DNA of 64,000 bases from Bacillus alveayuensis. Lineage in GTDB: Bacteria; Bacillota; Bacilli; Bacillales; Aeribacillaceae. The notes beneath the pieces were generated by a model. That model was given only the letters and a program-made list of their open reading frames with translations. It made no database searches and was not told the DNA's origin. Position numbers and translations under genes: made by a program. The number at the start of each line of letters is the position of its first letter. Positions within the stretch are counted from its first letter, which is position 1. The stretch spans positions 1 to 64,000 of the forward strand of contig JAUSTR010000004.1 in NCBI GenBank assembly GCA_030812955.1. Direction: 5' to 3'. Below, in pieces: positions 1 through 9,950 of the stretch.

Positions 1-189
1 TGTCTATGACCATTATACAAGATTTGGGGAGGTGCTTCTTTTTTAATTTCTTGAACTCGTTGGAGGACAAGGGCTAAGAATTATGAAATTCATTCGATTG
101 GATAAGTTATTCGATTTTGATCAGAACGTGCATTCGTACAATTACAATGCTAGAATATAGAAAGTAGTCTAAAAAAGGATGGGGCAAGG

Positions 190-1416
190 ATGAAAAAAGT
201 GAAATTTATTCATGCCGCTGATCTTCACTTAGATAGTCCCTTTATCGGATTAAACTATTTACCTGAAGAGATTTTTCAATTTGTCAAAGAAAGCACCTTT
301 CATTCATTTACTCGCATCATTGATTTAGCAATTCAAGAGAAAGTGGACTTTTTACTTATTGCGGGGGACTTATATGATGATGAAGATCGCAGTTTAAAGG
401 CACAGCTATACTTTCAAAAGCAAATGAAGCGGTTGTGTGAACATCATATTAAGGCTTACATCATTCACGGGAATCATGATCATACAAGCGGGAGATCCAT
501 TCAACTCGACTTACCGGAAAATGTCCATATTTTTTCCGACAAGGATGTTGAGTGTGTAAATTATGAACGAAACGGAGATATCATCGCCAGTATATATGGC
601 TATAGTTATCCTGTTCGCACCGTCACTGAAAATATAGGCAAAAGATTTGAAAAGGCATCAAATGCCCCTTTTCATATTGGCCTTTTACACGGCTCTATTG
701 CGAGTGATCATTCTCATGAACCATATTGTCCGTTCCAGCTTTCTGATTTAGTTGAAAAAGACTTTGATTATTGGGCACTCGGACATATTCATAAACGCCA
801 AATTTTACATAAAAAATCACCGGTTATTCTTTACCCTGGAAACATTCAAGGAAGGCACATAAAAGAGCAAGGATCAAAAGGGGTATATATCGTTGAATTA
901 TCGGAAAAGGAAGTTAATTACCAGTTTCACCCTGTTGCGAACATTATTTTTCAGGAAGTGCCCCTTAATATCAAACATATTCACACGTTAGACCAGCTCA
1001 TCTCATCTATAAAATTAGTAAAAGAAAAATTAAAATCTCAATATGTTGGCTGTTTTTGTTCACTTGTTCTTGAGGGCAACACCCCATTGTATGAAGAGCT
1101 GCATCAAGACGGGGTATTAGAAGATTTGCAAGAAATGATGAATGATGAAGAAGAAAGTCACCATTTTGTCTGGATTTTATCTATTAAAAATGAAACAATT
1201 CCACAAGAAGGATGTAAGGAACAAGCCAATATTTTTTCGGGTGATTTTCAAGAAATGATAAGAAGTTACGAAATGGATGAAGCTTTACAGCCTTTATACA
1301 AAAATCATTTAGTGCGGCGCTTTATTGGAAGATTCTCTGAAGAAGAAAAAGAACAAATATTGGATGAAGCAAAAGCGTTAATATTTCATGAATGGCTAAA
1401 AAGCAGTCGGGATTAA
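190..1416 (+). CDS. yhaO: YhaO, SbcD-like DNA exonuclease/phosphoesterase
   Basis: Metallophosphoesterase of the SbcD/Mre11 type, expected to act on DNA ends with the downstream SbcC-like ATPase YhaN. The 408-residue protein carries the family's metal-binding motifs in order: DLH (D11, H13), GD (D60), GNHD (95-97), a histidine in LLHG (H167) and GHIH (198-201). The C-terminal half, about 230-408, is the less conserved capping region. A purine-rich site (aaggatggggcaagg) sits just before the ATG. yhaN starts 17 bases after the stop, so the two are very likely co-transcribed. The gene pair and its position before yhaM match B. subtilis. Nuclease activity is inferred from family; the motifs are seen directly. 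Confidence 0.93.
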   Translation: MKKVKFIHAADLHLDSPFIGLNYLPEEIFQFVKESTFHSFTRIIDLAIQEKVDFLLIAGDLYDDEDRSLKAQLYFQKQMKRLCEHHIKAYIIHGNHDHTSGRSIQLDLPENVHIFSDKDVECVNYERNGDIIASIYGYSYPVRTVTENIGKRFEKASNAPFHIGLLHGSIASDHSHEPYCPFQLSDLVEKDFDYWALGHIHKRQILHKKSPVILYPGNIQGRHIKEQGSKGVYIVELSEKEVNYQFHPVANIIFQEVPLNIKHIHTLDQLISSIKLVKEKLKSQYVGCFCSLVLEGNTPLYEELHQDGVLEDLQEMMNDEEESHHFVWILSIKNETIPQEGCKEQANIFSGDFQEMIRSYEMDEALQPLYKNHLVRRFIGRFSEEEKEQILDEAKALIFHEWLKSSRD

Positions 1417-1433
1417 ACAGTTAGGGTGATGTC

Positions 1434-4403
1434 ATGAAAATAAAAGAACTGATCATTTATGGCTACGGGAAGTTTGAAAATCGTCAATTGAAGCTTTCCA
1501 ATGATTCATTACAAGTGATTTATGGTTTGAATGAAGCAGGAAAGTCAACCATTATGTCTTTCATACATAGTATTTTGTTTGGCTTCCCGACAAAGCAGCA
1601 AAATGAACGAAGATATGAACCAAAGCATGGTGGAAAATATGGAGGAGCTTTATTCGTTGAAAACTCTAACCACGAGATTTTGAAAATTGAACGCATTTCT
1701 GGGAAAAGAACGGGTGACGTATTTGTATACAATAATAAGGGGCAAATTGGCAATGAGGATGAACTGAAGCAATTATTAAAAGGAATGGATAAATCAACGT
1801 TTCAATCGATCTTTTCATTTGATTTGAAAGGGCTGCAGCATGTTTACGAGTTAAATCGTGAAATGCTGGGGAAGTATTTATTTTTATCAAGCATTTTTGG
1901 TACAGAAGCTATTTATCTTTTACAAGACAAATTAGCTAAAAAACAAGATGATTTGTATAAGCCTAATGGAAGAAAGCCGATACTGAATAGCTTGTTAACA
2001 GAACTAAAAACGGATCGCGAAAACTTATTAAATGCCAAAGCATTTGAAGATGAATACCATGAACTAATATTAGAGCAAAAAAAGCTTGAGCAGCACTTAA
2101 ATGAAATACGATCTGAAAAATCGGCTATTCAAGTCCGCTTAAAACAACTGGAAAAAGCGGCTGCAGTTTTACCTTTATTACAACAAAAACAAAATTGCTT
2201 AGATGAATTGGCAAAGCTTCCTGCCCCTTCAGAATTTCCGGAAAATGGTCTTTTCAGATTAGAGCAGGTTGTGGCGAAATTACATCCAATTGAAGGACAG
2301 CTTCAAACATTAACAGAAAAAGAAAAAAGGTTAATAAATGACTTAAAAGCTTTACATGTACATCAAGATGATGTTTTACAAGATTGGCAAAATGTTCATT
2401 CCCTTAAGGATGAATTTCTTCTCATTCGGCAATATTTAACGGAATCTGAAACATTAAAGTTAGAACTGAAGCAATTACAAAAGAAAATCGATGAAGACCT
2501 TCTTTATTTATTTGGCTCAACGAATGAAAAGGAAATTGAACACATTCAAACGACCATGATCATGAAAGAACAATTGAAGCAAGCTGTCAAACAGTACACT
2601 CAATTAATGAATCAAAAGCAATGGCTAGATGAACAATTTGAGCGGGCTAAAGAGACTTTAGAGGAAAGTGAACAACAATTAGAAAAGTTAAAGTCATTGT
2701 CAATCGGTAAACAAAAGCGCTTAGAGCTTGAAGCGGAAAAATCAGATTTAGAAGCGCAACTTGAGAAAATGAAACATCGAAGTGATGTCATTCAGCAAAA
2801 AGAGCAGTTAAAAAGCCAGATGACGAAGCGAGAAAAAATAGTCCAAAAAAAGAAAAAAGCTTGGAAGCGGGTTGTTTTCGGAGCATCAATGCTTTCTATG
2901 ATCGGTTTCATAACTTTAATCGCTTTTAATCAGCTGTTTTATGCCATTGTTTTTTTACCGCTGTTCATATTATTCCTTATGCTTGGACCAAAAGAAGATG
3001 AATTGCTGCATCATTTAAAGGAGCAATATGACCAATTAGAAAACAGCTTGCAATTCGTTAATCATGGTGATGTAAAGCGATTAGAAGACAAGCTTGAGCA
3101 AATAAAGATAAGGTTATTAAAAGAAGAACAAATCCTGCAAAAAATTGAAGTTGAAGCAATGAATGTGGAAAATAAAGAACGGTCCTATGACCGTATCGTG
3201 AGTCAATATGAAACGTGGGAGCGAGATGTTCACCAATTACAAGAACATCTTCAGCCGTTCTATCACATCTTGAAAACAACAGATGAAGCTGCACCAGAGT
3301 TATTATTGGAACGGTATGAGAGAATTGTTCAATGTCAAAAACAAATAAGAGAAAAAGAGCAGCTTCGAGAAAAATTGCAGCATATTAAGGAAAAGGTTCG
3401 TCAATTTTCGGAAAAGTTAGCCCCTTTATTAAATCGATATCAAATCACTTCGTCTCATCTTGAAGGGAAGGTTTTAGAGTTAAATGAAAAATTAGAAAAA
3501 GCGGTTTCCATTCTAACATCGTTAGATCATGTAAAAGAAGAATTAAAAGAAATACAATCCATTCGGACATACGTTCAGCAGGAAATCGAAAAGCTGTTAA
3601 AAAGTGCGAATGTGTCAACAGTGGAACAATTCCGAGAGAAATCGGTCCTCATTCAAAAACGAAAGGAGCTTGAAAAACAGCTTCTTTGGATTGAAGGACA
3701 AGTAAGTTCTAAGGGAGCCATTTCCCTTAAACAAATAGAGGAAGAATTTGATTTAAAGACGATAAATACGGAAGAAAGCAAGCTAGAATCAGCATTAGAA
3801 GAGCTTTCCCGCAAAGAGGAAGCTAGTCAAAAGCGATTAGCAGAAACAAAAGTTCGTTTACAAAATATCGAGGATTCCGGAACATATTCCGAGTTAAAAT
3901 ATAAATTTGAAATGAAGCGAGCGGAGACGAAAAAAATGGCCCAAAAATGGGCAGTATATGCTGTTGCTAAAGATCTAATGCAGAAAACCGTAGACTATCA
4001 TCGGGCTAACCGAATGCCCAAGATGTTAGAAAAAGCGGAAGGCTATTTCCGATTTTTAACTGGGAATCAATATACAAGCATCATGCTCCCGGAAGAAAAA
4101 ACATCCATACTCGCGAAAAGGCGAGACGGTGTTTATTTTCATGCTGAGGAGCTAAGTCAAGGAACAGCCGAACAATTGTATGCTGCAATACGTTTTGCTC
4201 TAGTCGAGCAAATGAGTGAACGGATTAAACTGCCGATTATGATTGATGATAGCTTTGTTAATTTTGATCATGAACGTTTAGAAAGAAGTATTCAGTTAAT
4301 ACGGCAGCTATCAAAGCAGTATCAAGTGTTGCTTTTTACATGTCACCGTCATATCGTCGATGCTTTTCATGAACAAGAAATCATCACATTAAGTGAAAAC
4401 TAA
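1434..4403 (+). CDS. yhaN: YhaN, SbcC/Rad50-like AAA ATPase with embedded membrane hairpin
   Basis: Large ATPase (989 residues) of the SbcC/RecF/Rad50 type, the likely partner of YhaO. Walker A is GLNEAGKST at residues 31-39. The ABC-like signature region begins near 906 (ELSQGT) and Walker B (LPIMIDD) is near 934-940. Between them lie long heptad-rich coiled-coil arms, roughly 180-470 and 520-830. Unlike Rad50/SbcC there is no CxxC zinc hook at the apex. Instead a strongly hydrophobic stretch at about 478-517 could form one or two membrane helices exactly where the hook would be. This implies a membrane-tethered DNA-processing complex, which is inference. The GTGATG before the start and the tight spacing indicate translation coupled with yhaO. 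Confidence 0.92.
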   Translation: MKIKELIIYGYGKFENRQLKLSNDSLQVIYGLNEAGKSTIMSFIHSILFGFPTKQQNERRYEPKHGGKYGGALFVENSNHEILKIERISGKRTGDVFVYNNKGQIGNEDELKQLLKGMDKSTFQSIFSFDLKGLQHVYELNREMLGKYLFLSSIFGTEAIYLLQDKLAKKQDDLYKPNGRKPILNSLLTELKTDRENLLNAKAFEDEYHELILEQKKLEQHLNEIRSEKSAIQVRLKQLEKAAAVLPLLQQKQNCLDELAKLPAPSEFPENGLFRLEQVVAKLHPIEGQLQTLTEKEKRLINDLKALHVHQDDVLQDWQNVHSLKDEFLLIRQYLTESETLKLELKQLQKKIDEDLLYLFGSTNEKEIEHIQTTMIMKEQLKQAVKQYTQLMNQKQWLDEQFERAKETLEESEQQLEKLKSLSIGKQKRLELEAEKSDLEAQLEKMKHRSDVIQQKEQLKSQMTKREKIVQKKKKAWKRVVFGASMLSMIGFITLIAFNQLFYAIVFLPLFILFLMLGPKEDELLHHLKEQYDQLENSLQFVNHGDVKRLEDKLEQIKIRLLKEEQILQKIEVEAMNVENKERSYDRIVSQYETWERDVHQLQEHLQPFYHILKTTDEAAPELLLERYERIVQCQKQIREKEQLREKLQHIKEKVRQFSEKLAPLLNRYQITSSHLEGKVLELNEKLEKAVSILTSLDHVKEELKEIQSIRTYVQQEIEKLLKSANVSTVEQFREKSVLIQKRKELEKQLLWIEGQVSSKGAISLKQIEEEFDLKTINTEESKLESALEELSRKEEASQKRLAETKVRLQNIEDSGTYSELKYKFEMKRAETKKMAQKWAVYAVAKDLMQKTVDYHRANRMPKMLEKAEGYFRFLTGNQYTSIMLPEEKTSILAKRRDGVYFHAEELSQGTAEQLYAAIRFALVEQMSERIKLPIMIDDSFVNFDHERLERSIQLIRQLSKQYQVLLFTCHRHIVDAFHEQEIITLSEN

Positions 4404-4533
4404 GTTGCTTTCGATATGAAAAGAATGAAAGAAGAACATGTAAAAAGGCGAGACTTGATGATAAAGGTTTCGATCTATCAATCTATGATATACTGTTGAT
4501 GGGAAAAGTAGTAGGCGGAAGGAGCTTTTGAAT

Positions 4534-5478
4534 ATGGCAAAGGGAATTGTCCATTATGAGGTTGGCGAACAAGTAGACATTTTTTTATTAATTAAATCGG
4601 CAACAAAAGGGGTTGCCAGTAATGGTAAGCCCTTTTTAACGTTAATCCTCCAAGATCAATCAGGGGAAATTGAAGCAAAGCTATGGGATGCAAGCCAAAA
4701 AGATGAAGAAATGTATGTAGCGCAAAATATTGTGAAAATTTTTGGAGACATTCATCATTATCGCGGTAGAAATCAATTGAAAATACGCAACATCCGCTTA
4801 GCTGAGCCGCATGAAAATGTATCGGCATCAGACTTTGTAGAAACTGCGCCAATGTCCCAAGAGGACATGATCGATAAAATAACACAATTTATTTTTGAGA
4901 TGAAAAACGCTAATATACAACGAATCACAAGACATTTGTTAAAAAAGCATCAAAAGGAGTTTTTGACATATCCAGCAGCAACGAAAAATCATCATGAATT
5001 TGCATCAGGATTAGCTTATCATGTCGTTTCGATGTTGGAATTAGCAAAAGCGATTGTTAATCTTTATCCAAGTTTAGATAAAGATTTGCTATATGCTGGA
5101 GTGATTTTGCATGATTTAGGAAAAGTGACAGAGCTATCTGGTCCAATTGCAACGAATTATACGGTTGCCGGAAATTTACTAGGCCATATTTCCATTATGG
5201 TCAATGAAATTGCTGAAGCGGCAAATGAACTGCAAATAGAAGGAGAAGAAGTGATGGTCTTACAACATTTAGTGTTAAGCCATCATGGAAAAGCAGAATG
5301 GGGAAGTCCGAAGCCGCCAATGATTAAAGAGGCGGAAATTCTCCATTACATTGATAATATCGATGCAAAAATGAATATGCTTGACCGAGCATTAGAAAAA
5401 GTGAAGCCAGGAGAATTTACAGAACGAATTTTTGCATTAGATAACCGTTCCTTTTATAAACCGACTTTTCACAAGTAA
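4534..5478 (+). CDS. yhaM: YhaM, 3'-5' exoribonuclease (OB fold + HD domain)
   Basis: 3'-to-5' exoribonuclease of the YhaM family, working in RNA turnover and also able to act on DNA ends in the studied homologue. It has an N-terminal OB-fold nucleic-acid-binding region (about residues 10-90) and an HD hydrolase domain with the HD pair at H193-D194 (motif ILHDLGK) and further metal-ligand histidines in LSHHG. The open frame can be extended two codons to a TTG at 4528. The ATG at 4534 is chosen because it lies 8-10 bases after ggcggaaggag and gives MAKGI, the start known from B. subtilis. The length of 314 residues equals the usual length. It has its own gap of 130 bases after yhaN and probably its own promoter. 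Confidence 0.95.
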   Translation: MAKGIVHYEVGEQVDIFLLIKSATKGVASNGKPFLTLILQDQSGEIEAKLWDASQKDEEMYVAQNIVKIFGDIHHYRGRNQLKIRNIRLAEPHENVSASDFVETAPMSQEDMIDKITQFIFEMKNANIQRITRHLLKKHQKEFLTYPAATKNHHEFASGLAYHVVSMLELAKAIVNLYPSLDKDLLYAGVILHDLGKVTELSGPIATNYTVAGNLLGHISIMVNEIAEAANELQIEGEEVMVLQHLVLSHHGKAEWGSPKPPMIKEAEILHYIDNIDAKMNMLDRALEKVKPGEFTERIFALDNRSFYKPTFHK

Positions 5479-5553
5479 TCATCATATTGTAGGATCCTCT
5501 GCATAAGATGATGATAAATGGCTTGTCTAATCGAAAGGAGGATCATCTTTAAT

Positions 5554-5760
5554 ATGGTGATATTGCCTTGGTGGGTATATTTATGTATTATCGGGATTTT
5601 ATACAGCGCTTATATGGCATATAAAACAACAAAGGAAGAAAAAGTTGAGGAAAGAATCATAATAGAGCAGGAAGGTAAAATTTATTTAGACAGGATGAGA
5701 AAAGAACGTGAAAAGCGAGCGAAGGAAAAACAAAAGCAAAAGATTTCAACAAACAATTAA
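5554..5760 (+). CDS. yhaL: YhaL-like sporulation membrane protein
   Basis: Small protein of 68 residues with one N-terminal membrane helix (starting MVILPWWVYL) and a highly charged cytosolic tail rich in Glu, Lys and Arg. It corresponds in sequence and position to B. subtilis YhaL, a protein linked to sporulation whose biochemical role is unknown. The longer open frame from 5518 is rejected because a strong ribosome-binding site (aaaggagg, 5534-5541) lies inside it and points to the ATG at 5554. It is followed at once by a terminator shared with the convergent prsA. Confidence 0.8.
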   Translation: MVILPWWVYLCIIGILYSAYMAYKTTKEEKVEERIIIEQEGKIYLDRMRKEREKRAKEKQKQKISTNN

Positions 5761-5789
5761 CGGGATGTTTTCACGATAAACATCCCGTT
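5759..5789. terminator. Bidirectional terminator between yhaL and prsA
   Basis: Twelve-base-pair stem (aacgggatgttt / aaacatcccgtt) with a 7-base loop. It overlaps the yhaL stop codon and separates two convergent genes, so it probably ends transcription from both sides. Confidence 0.8.
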
Positions 5790-5801
5790 ACATGATAAAG
5801 A

Positions 5802-6662
5802 TTAAGATTCCGACTTTTCCTCCGATTTTTCTTCTGTTTTAAATAAATCCTCTAAATCTTTGTCTTTTACTTTGACATTGGCCTCTTTAATTGCCTGATT
5901 GACCGCATCTTCCATCACAACAGGATCATTTAATTTTTGTTGCTTGACTTCCTCTTTAAGTTCATCTTTCATTTCCTCAAACGGTTTGACTGTTTGAGTC
6001 ACTTTAATGATGTGGTAGCCATAATCAGTTTTGACAGGGTCGCTAATTTCGCCTTCCTTTAACTTAAACGCTGCTTCTTCAAATTCTTTGACCATTTGAC
6101 CTTTTCCAAACCAACCAAGGTCACCTCCATTTGCAGCAGAGCCATCTGTTGAATATTCTTTTGCTAGCTCTTCAAAGCTTTTTCCTTCATCCAGCTTTTT
6201 CTTTACTTCATTTGCTTTTTTCTCATCTTCCACAAGGATATGGCTTGCGCGAATTTTCCCTTCGAGTGAGTCGTAATAATCTTTAATATCTTGATCCGTT
6301 ACTTTCACAGCATCTTCAGCAGCTTTTTTCCGTAATACTTGAACTTTAATCGTTTCACGAATGACATCTTCACCTTGCTGTTCCATGATTAAGTCAATTT
6401 GTGTTCCGTATTGTGCACGCAAATTTTCAATTTCTTGATCAATTTCTTTATCAGAGACATCATACTTTTTGTCTAACACTTTTTCATGGACAAGTTCTTT
6501 CAAAACATCTTGTCCAAAGCGTTCTTTCATGGACTCATAAAATTCATCTTTTGTAATATTTCCTGCATTCGTCTCGGCTACAATTTCACCAGAATTGTTA
6601 TTACAAGCACTCATAGCCAATAGGCTTGTTGCCGCAATTGTTGCAAGTGCGAATTTCTTCAT
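5802..6662 (-). CDS. prsA: PrsA foldase lipoprotein (parvulin PPIase)
   Basis: Extracytoplasmic peptidyl-prolyl isomerase and chaperone, anchored by lipid to the outer face of the membrane, where it folds exported proteins and penicillin-binding proteins. A lipoprotein signal peptide of about 20 residues ends in a lipobox-like AMSAC, with Cys as the modified residue. A SurA-like N-terminal region follows, then a parvulin domain starting near residue 136 (ASHILV) with the family's GGDLGWF motif. The C-terminal helix region is rich in Lys and Glu. At 286 residues it is typical of the family. It is transcribed alone, opposite to its neighbours. Confidence 0.96.
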   Translation of the reverse strand: MKKFALATIAATSLLAMSACNNNSGEIVAETNAGNITKDEFYESMKERFGQDVLKELVHEKVLDKKYDVSDKEIDQEIENLRAQYGTQIDLIMEQQGEDVIRETIKVQVLRKKAAEDAVKVTDQDIKDYYDSLEGKIRASHILVEDEKKANEVKKKLDEGKSFEELAKEYSTDGSAANGGDLGWFGKGQMVKEFEEAAFKLKEGEISDPVKTDYGYHIIKVTQTVKPFEEMKDELKEEVKQQKLNDPVVMEDAVNQAIKEANVKVKDKDLEDLFKTEEKSEEKSES

Positions 6663-6817
6663 TCATTACAACTCCTACTCCATAAATGTTATACATGCAT
6701 AAAACTATATAACACATTTTGACATGAATAAAACAATTTTGCAACTGCCAATGTCATGAAATTCGAAATGATTTTCAAATCCATGATATGTGCCTAAATC
6801 GAAAAAAAGGTGAACAG

Positions 6818-6826
6818 CATACGATA
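6818..6826 (+). promoter_or_regulatory. Possible late mother-cell (SigK/SigE) -10 element for the SscA-like gene
   Basis: The sequence CATACGATA fits the CATAnnnTA form of SigK -10 elements and the CATAnnnT of SigE, about 38 bases before the start of the small spore-protein gene. No convincing -35 element was found, so this is tentative. Confidence 0.35.
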
Positions 6827-6855
6827 TTGTAAGTATGTAAAGAGGGGGTGTTGAA

Positions 6856-6945
6856 ATGAGCGGAGGATATGCTGGCGCTGGATTTGCGTTAATTGTTGTG
6901 TTGTTTATTTTATTAATCATTGTTGGTGCAGCTTGGTTATATTAA
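6856..6945 (+). CDS. SscA/YjcZ-family small spore protein
   Basis: Peptide of 29 residues: a Gly/Tyr/Ala-rich head (MSGGYAGAG) followed by one hydrophobic helix ending in GAAWLY. This is the typical form of the YjcZ/SscA family of tiny sporulation proteins; B. subtilis SscA is needed for spore coat assembly and germination. A ribosome-binding site (agagggggtg) lies 5 bases before the ATG, and a strong terminator follows. Whether it is the orthologue of sscA or a paralogue cannot be decided here. Confidence 0.8.
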   Translation: MSGGYAGAGFALIVVLFILLIIVGAAWLY

Positions 6946-6972
6946 ATTCAATTGTCAATAGATTGTGAACAA

Positions 6973-7010
6973 AAAACGACCGCTGACAAACTTTTATCAG
7001 CGGTCGTTTT
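6973..7010. terminator. Terminator after the SscA-like gene
   Basis: A 14-bp perfect stem (aaaacgaccgctga / tcagcggtcgtttt) with a 10-base loop. It also lies downstream of the convergent small gene at 7059-7238, so it may serve both. Confidence 0.85.
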
Positions 7011-7058
7011 GATCAATATATCATAAGTATATCGCTAACCCGTTTCGTATCATTCTCG

Positions 7059-7238
7059 TTACGCATATAATATTTCTATGTATGAAGAAATTAATAATAT
7101 AGTAATCAGGATATTAATCGTTCGAAAAACGTTTGATTGCTTTTCTTCAGGAATCTCACGAATGATACAGAGGGTATTCGTTAATTTATTTATATAAAAT
7201 AGAATAAAAACTGCGAAAATGATAAAATAAATAAGCAT
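7059..7238 (-). CDS. Small hypothetical membrane protein
   Basis: Not recognised. A 59-residue product with two hydrophobic helices (about 2-20 and 38-57) flanking a short polar loop containing EEKQ. The open frame extends 8 codons further to 7262, but a strong ribosome-binding site (agaaaggggg) sits 9 bases before the ATG at 7238, so that start is preferred. It occupies the place of B. subtilis yhaK/yhaJ. No function can be given. Confidence 0.6.
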   Translation of the reverse strand: MLIYFIIFAVFILFYINKLTNTLCIIREIPEEKQSNVFRTINILITILLISSYIEILYA

Positions 7239-7468
7239 TTTGAGATCCCCCTTTCTGTACATACTACATTAACAAATATTTGCAAAAAAAGATAGCTTGG
7301 ACTGCCTTTATCATTGTATAAATATAGTATACCTTTATTTGACAATATATGATAGGTTTGTTTTCAGCAAATTTTATTCATGAAATTCTCTTACTTTTTT
7401 TGTCTATTATAATACGATAAAATATGATTCAAGCAATAATATGATATAACGGGGAAAGATGGGATACG

Positions 7469-7807
7469 ATGAAGGAATTTGAAAATAAGATTGAAACGTT
7501 GGAATATTATATTAAGCTATTACTGCAAATGACCGAAAAGGCGAAATATCCGTTTTATCATTTAGTGATCCAAAACGGATTAACAAAAAAAGAAGTAGAG
7601 CAAATTTTACAAATGTGTGAGGAGCTTTCACAAGAACATAGAGAACAAAAAGCGCAAGGATTGTTATATTTCACAGATCTCCTTACGCTTTTTGCTGGAC
7701 AGTTAAATCCTAAGCTTGATGTGAATGAAACGATAGAGGCCATGTATGAGCAAGGTTTATTTAAAGAGATGATGAAAGATTTTAAGCGCCTGATCTCTCG
7801 TTTATAG
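7469..7807 (+). CDS. yhaI: YhaI, DUF1878 family protein
   Basis: A 112-residue, mostly helical cytosolic protein matching B. subtilis YhaI (DUF1878) in length and sequence: an N-terminal helix of the form [12 protein letters not shown], a central PFYHLVI, and [11 protein letters not shown] near residue 75. The biochemical role is unknown; it sits next to hpr in Bacillus genomes. Its 3' end overlaps the convergent hpr gene by 26 bases, so the two transcripts are antisense at their tails. Confidence 0.85.
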   Translation: MKEFENKIETLEYYIKLLLQMTEKAKYPFYHLVIQNGLTKKEVEQILQMCEELSQEHREQKAQGLLYFTDLLTLFAGQLNPKLDVNETIEAMYEQGLFKEMMKDFKRLISRL

Positions 7808-8396
7808 TTCCTTCTAAAACAGGTTCTCGTATTTCATCTTCCTTTTTCTTGATTTTCCCATCTTCTTCAATGAAGTTTTGATCAATGTTGTTAAAGGAGC
7901 GTTCAAAAATCTCCATAAAATCATCACCATAAATATTGCGAATAATTGTCATCATTTCAATGAGTTCAGGAAACTTTCCATACAAATTTTGTAATGGTAA
8001 GGCCCCTTTAAAAACCGCATTTCGGGTAGGATCATAATCTTCGAGAAGCTTCAAAAGCAATTTTTCTCCTTCGGGAGTTAATTGAATGTACGTATTCCGT
8101 TTATCATTTTCTTTTTTTGAGAATGTTAAAAATCCCCGTTCCTCTAATTTCTTTGAAAAGTTAAAAGCTGTTGAGACGTGCATAACACCGAATTTAGCGA
8201 TTTCAGAAATGGAAGCTCCTTTTAAGTGATAGGCAATCCACAAAATATGATGTTCATTGATGTTTAAATCATATGGTTTGATCCATTGCTGCCAATCCTT
8301 CTCAATCGATTTCCATAGTGCCTTGCTTAATTGACCAACTCTTTGGCTAAATAAAAGTGCGTCTTTCACCGAGTAATTGTTAAACGTTCTTTTCAT
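7782..8396 (-). CDS. hpr: Hpr/ScoC, MarR-family transition-state regulator
   Basis: DNA-binding repressor of the MarR family that controls exoprotease, motility and sporulation genes during the transition to stationary phase in B. subtilis. The 204-residue length is almost the same as the usual 203. A winged helix-turn-helix spans about residues 50-120 ([16 protein letters not shown] is the recognition region). The C-terminal acidic/basic tail is less conserved. The start follows ggtgggggaa. It overlaps yhaI at its 3' end. Function is by orthology. Confidence 0.93.
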   Translation of the reverse strand: MKRTFNNYSVKDALLFSQRVGQLSKALWKSIEKDWQQWIKPYDLNINEHHILWIAYHLKGASISEIAKFGVMHVSTAFNFSKKLEERGFLTFSKKENDKRNTYIQLTPEGEKLLLKLLEDYDPTRNAVFKGALPLQNLYGKFPELIEMMTIIRNIYGDDFMEIFERSFNNIDQNFIEEDGKIKKKEDEIREPVLEGTINERSGA

Positions 8397-8948
8397 TTTC
8401 CCCCACCTACTTTATTATGCTATCGAAGTTTGTTACTATCTATTATGCCAATAAAATAAAGATTAATAAAGATATAAATTTACAAAATTTTTAAATAAAA
8501 AATAACATAAAAGAATATTGGGTATAACCGTTGTGTTTCAAAAGACACGCAGGAAAAATGATTTAATCATTGCTATACTGTAACAATAAATATAACAGTG
8601 AAGATGATCAAAAGAGAGGCTTCACTTCTTTTTAAATGGCTCTTTTCTCAAAGATGTTGCTTTACTATACGATAGCTTTTCGACTGTCAAGCAAGTGAAA
8701 CGCTTTCCTTCATAAATCAACTCTTTTATATGTTTATCGGAGCATTCATAATGGAAAAGTGACAAAAATAAAAGGAGATTTACATACGAAAAGAGAATGA
8801 AAGAATTATGGAAGGTTTGAGCGGAAGCAATATAAGAACCGTTCGCTTTGGAGGAGCGCCTTCTCCATCCTTTTGAGGGGGAGAAAGGCAAATTTGCAAC
8901 TTAAAGCGATCGTGGCTACAAATCGAAGGGTATGGTATGCCACGTCAT
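8397..8948. other. Non-coding gap between hpr and yhaH
   Basis: Contains the hpr upstream region, very A+T-rich around 8440-8520, and a degraded copy of the GGCTCTTTTC repeat (8639 to about 8790). A 270-base open frame on the minus strand spans that repeat but has no ribosome-binding site and is not believed to be a gene. Short G+C-rich imperfect hairpins occur near 8855-8890. Nothing else was recognised. Confidence 0.6.
8639..8792 (+). repeat. MITE family 1, degraded copy 1
   Basis: The left end (GGCTCTTTTCTCAAAGATGT) and the following block (ctttactatacgatagcttttcgactgtc) match the other copies at 11118, 28725, 40863 and 47690. The right end is eroded: only a weak match to TTTACGAAAACAGCC is seen near 8775-8792, and there is no clear target duplication. 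The right boundary is approximate. Confidence 0.6.
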
Positions 8949-9305
8949 TTATTGTTTGAGTGAATTTTCCAATTCTTTTATTTTCTCTTCAATTTCATGA
9001 AGTTCTCGCTTAATTTCTTGTTTGTGCGGCTCGATTTCTTTTTTCCAAGCAAGAATCGATTGATTTAAATCAGAGGATACTTCTTTGACAACGTGGATGC
9101 TTTCTTTTGCACAATTTGTTATTTGTTCTTTGAGGTTGCTTCCTTCATTCTTTAATTCCGTCAATAAATCGTTAATCTTCTTGTAATTCTCATTAAGGCG
9201 ATTTCTCAGCTCTTTACCTGATGAAGGTGTTGATAACAGTGTCACAACTCCACTGATAGCACCACCGACTACCATTCCTAACAAAAAAGATTTACTTCTA
9301 GACAT
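8949..9305 (-). CDS. yhaH: YhaH, YtxH-family general stress/envelope protein
   Basis: A 118-residue protein with an N-terminal Gly-rich hydrophobic segment (LLGMVVGGAISGVVTLL, about 8-25) typical of the YtxH/GvpP-like family, then a long amphipathic, coiled-coil-prone helix (about 40-118) rich in Lys and Glu. Position next to hpr and serC fits B. subtilis yhaH. Family members are often under SigB stress control and membrane-associated; the molecular role is unknown. A ribosome-binding site (ggagtgatc on the coding strand) precedes the ATG. Confidence 0.82.
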   Translation of the reverse strand: MSRSKSFLLGMVVGGAISGVVTLLSTPSSGKELRNRLNENYKKINDLLTELKNEGSNLKEQITNCAKESIHVVKEVSSDLNQSILAWKKEIEPHKQEIKRELHEIEEKIKELENSLKQ

Positions 9306-9552
9306 GGAAGATCACTCCATTCCAAATTTTTTATGTTTCAAAATTGTTTTTCTCACGTTTTTGATTATAAAAAATGGCAGACAAGATGTGAGTAAACCGC
9401 ATCGTCCGCTTTGCTGCATTAACTTTGGGACTACGGCTTTTTTCGTCTAGGGAGATCCAATTAACTATATTATCATTCCCGTTTTGTGCTTCATTTTAAA
9501 CAACATAGGTTGGAAACATCGTGCATACCTATAAATAGAGGAGGGGATTTGT

Positions 9553-9744
9553 TTGGCTGGATTGATTTTTTTATTTTTTGTAATTAGCTTCCTTTTTTTT
9601 GTTGGTACTTTTCATTACATGAAGCTAGCTAATACAACGAATTCATATCCACCTAAACGAGTATTGAGGCAAAGAGCATTACTATTAGCTACTGGTGGTG
9701 TTGTATCCATGTTATTTGGCTTAATTTTTTATTACGTACAATGA
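9553..9744 (+). CDS. Small hypothetical two-helix membrane protein
   Basis: Not recognised. A 63-residue product with two hydrophobic helices (about 3-20 and 44-62) and a basic hinge (PPKRVLRQR) between them. It starts with TTG, 7 bases after a strong gaggagggg site. It lies in the place held by trpP (yhaG) in B. subtilis but is unrelated in length and shows no resemblance. A G+C-rich hairpin (about 9748-9772) follows the stop and probably ends transcription. Confidence 0.6.
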   Translation: MAGLIFLFFVISFLFFVGTFHYMKLANTTNSYPPKRVLRQRALLLATGGVVSMLFGLIFYYVQ

Positions 9745-9747
9745 CGA

Positions 9748-9772
9748 AACCCGACCAAAATGGGCGGGTTCC
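9748..9772 (+). terminator. Terminator-like hairpin after the small membrane gene
   Basis: Stem aacccgacc / gggcgggtt with one mismatch and a short A-rich loop, a few bases after the stop codon. The T-run after it is weak. Confidence 0.5.
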
Positions 9773-9950
9773 GTGCATTTTAACCACCTGTTCCTAACTG
9801 ATTAAGCTAAACATTTCTGTTTTGAAGAACAATCGAATCAATCATAAACACTCTAAAGCTATTATATCAGTAGGAAGCAAAGAATAAAAGTTAGAAATTT
9901 TTGTGAATTTTATTTGCATGATTTATGATTGGTTCTTTTAGATGAATTAC

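Noticed and set aside
8622..8891. 89-codon open frame on the minus strand
   Set aside because: It spans a degraded MITE copy, has no ribosome-binding site and shows no family resemblance.
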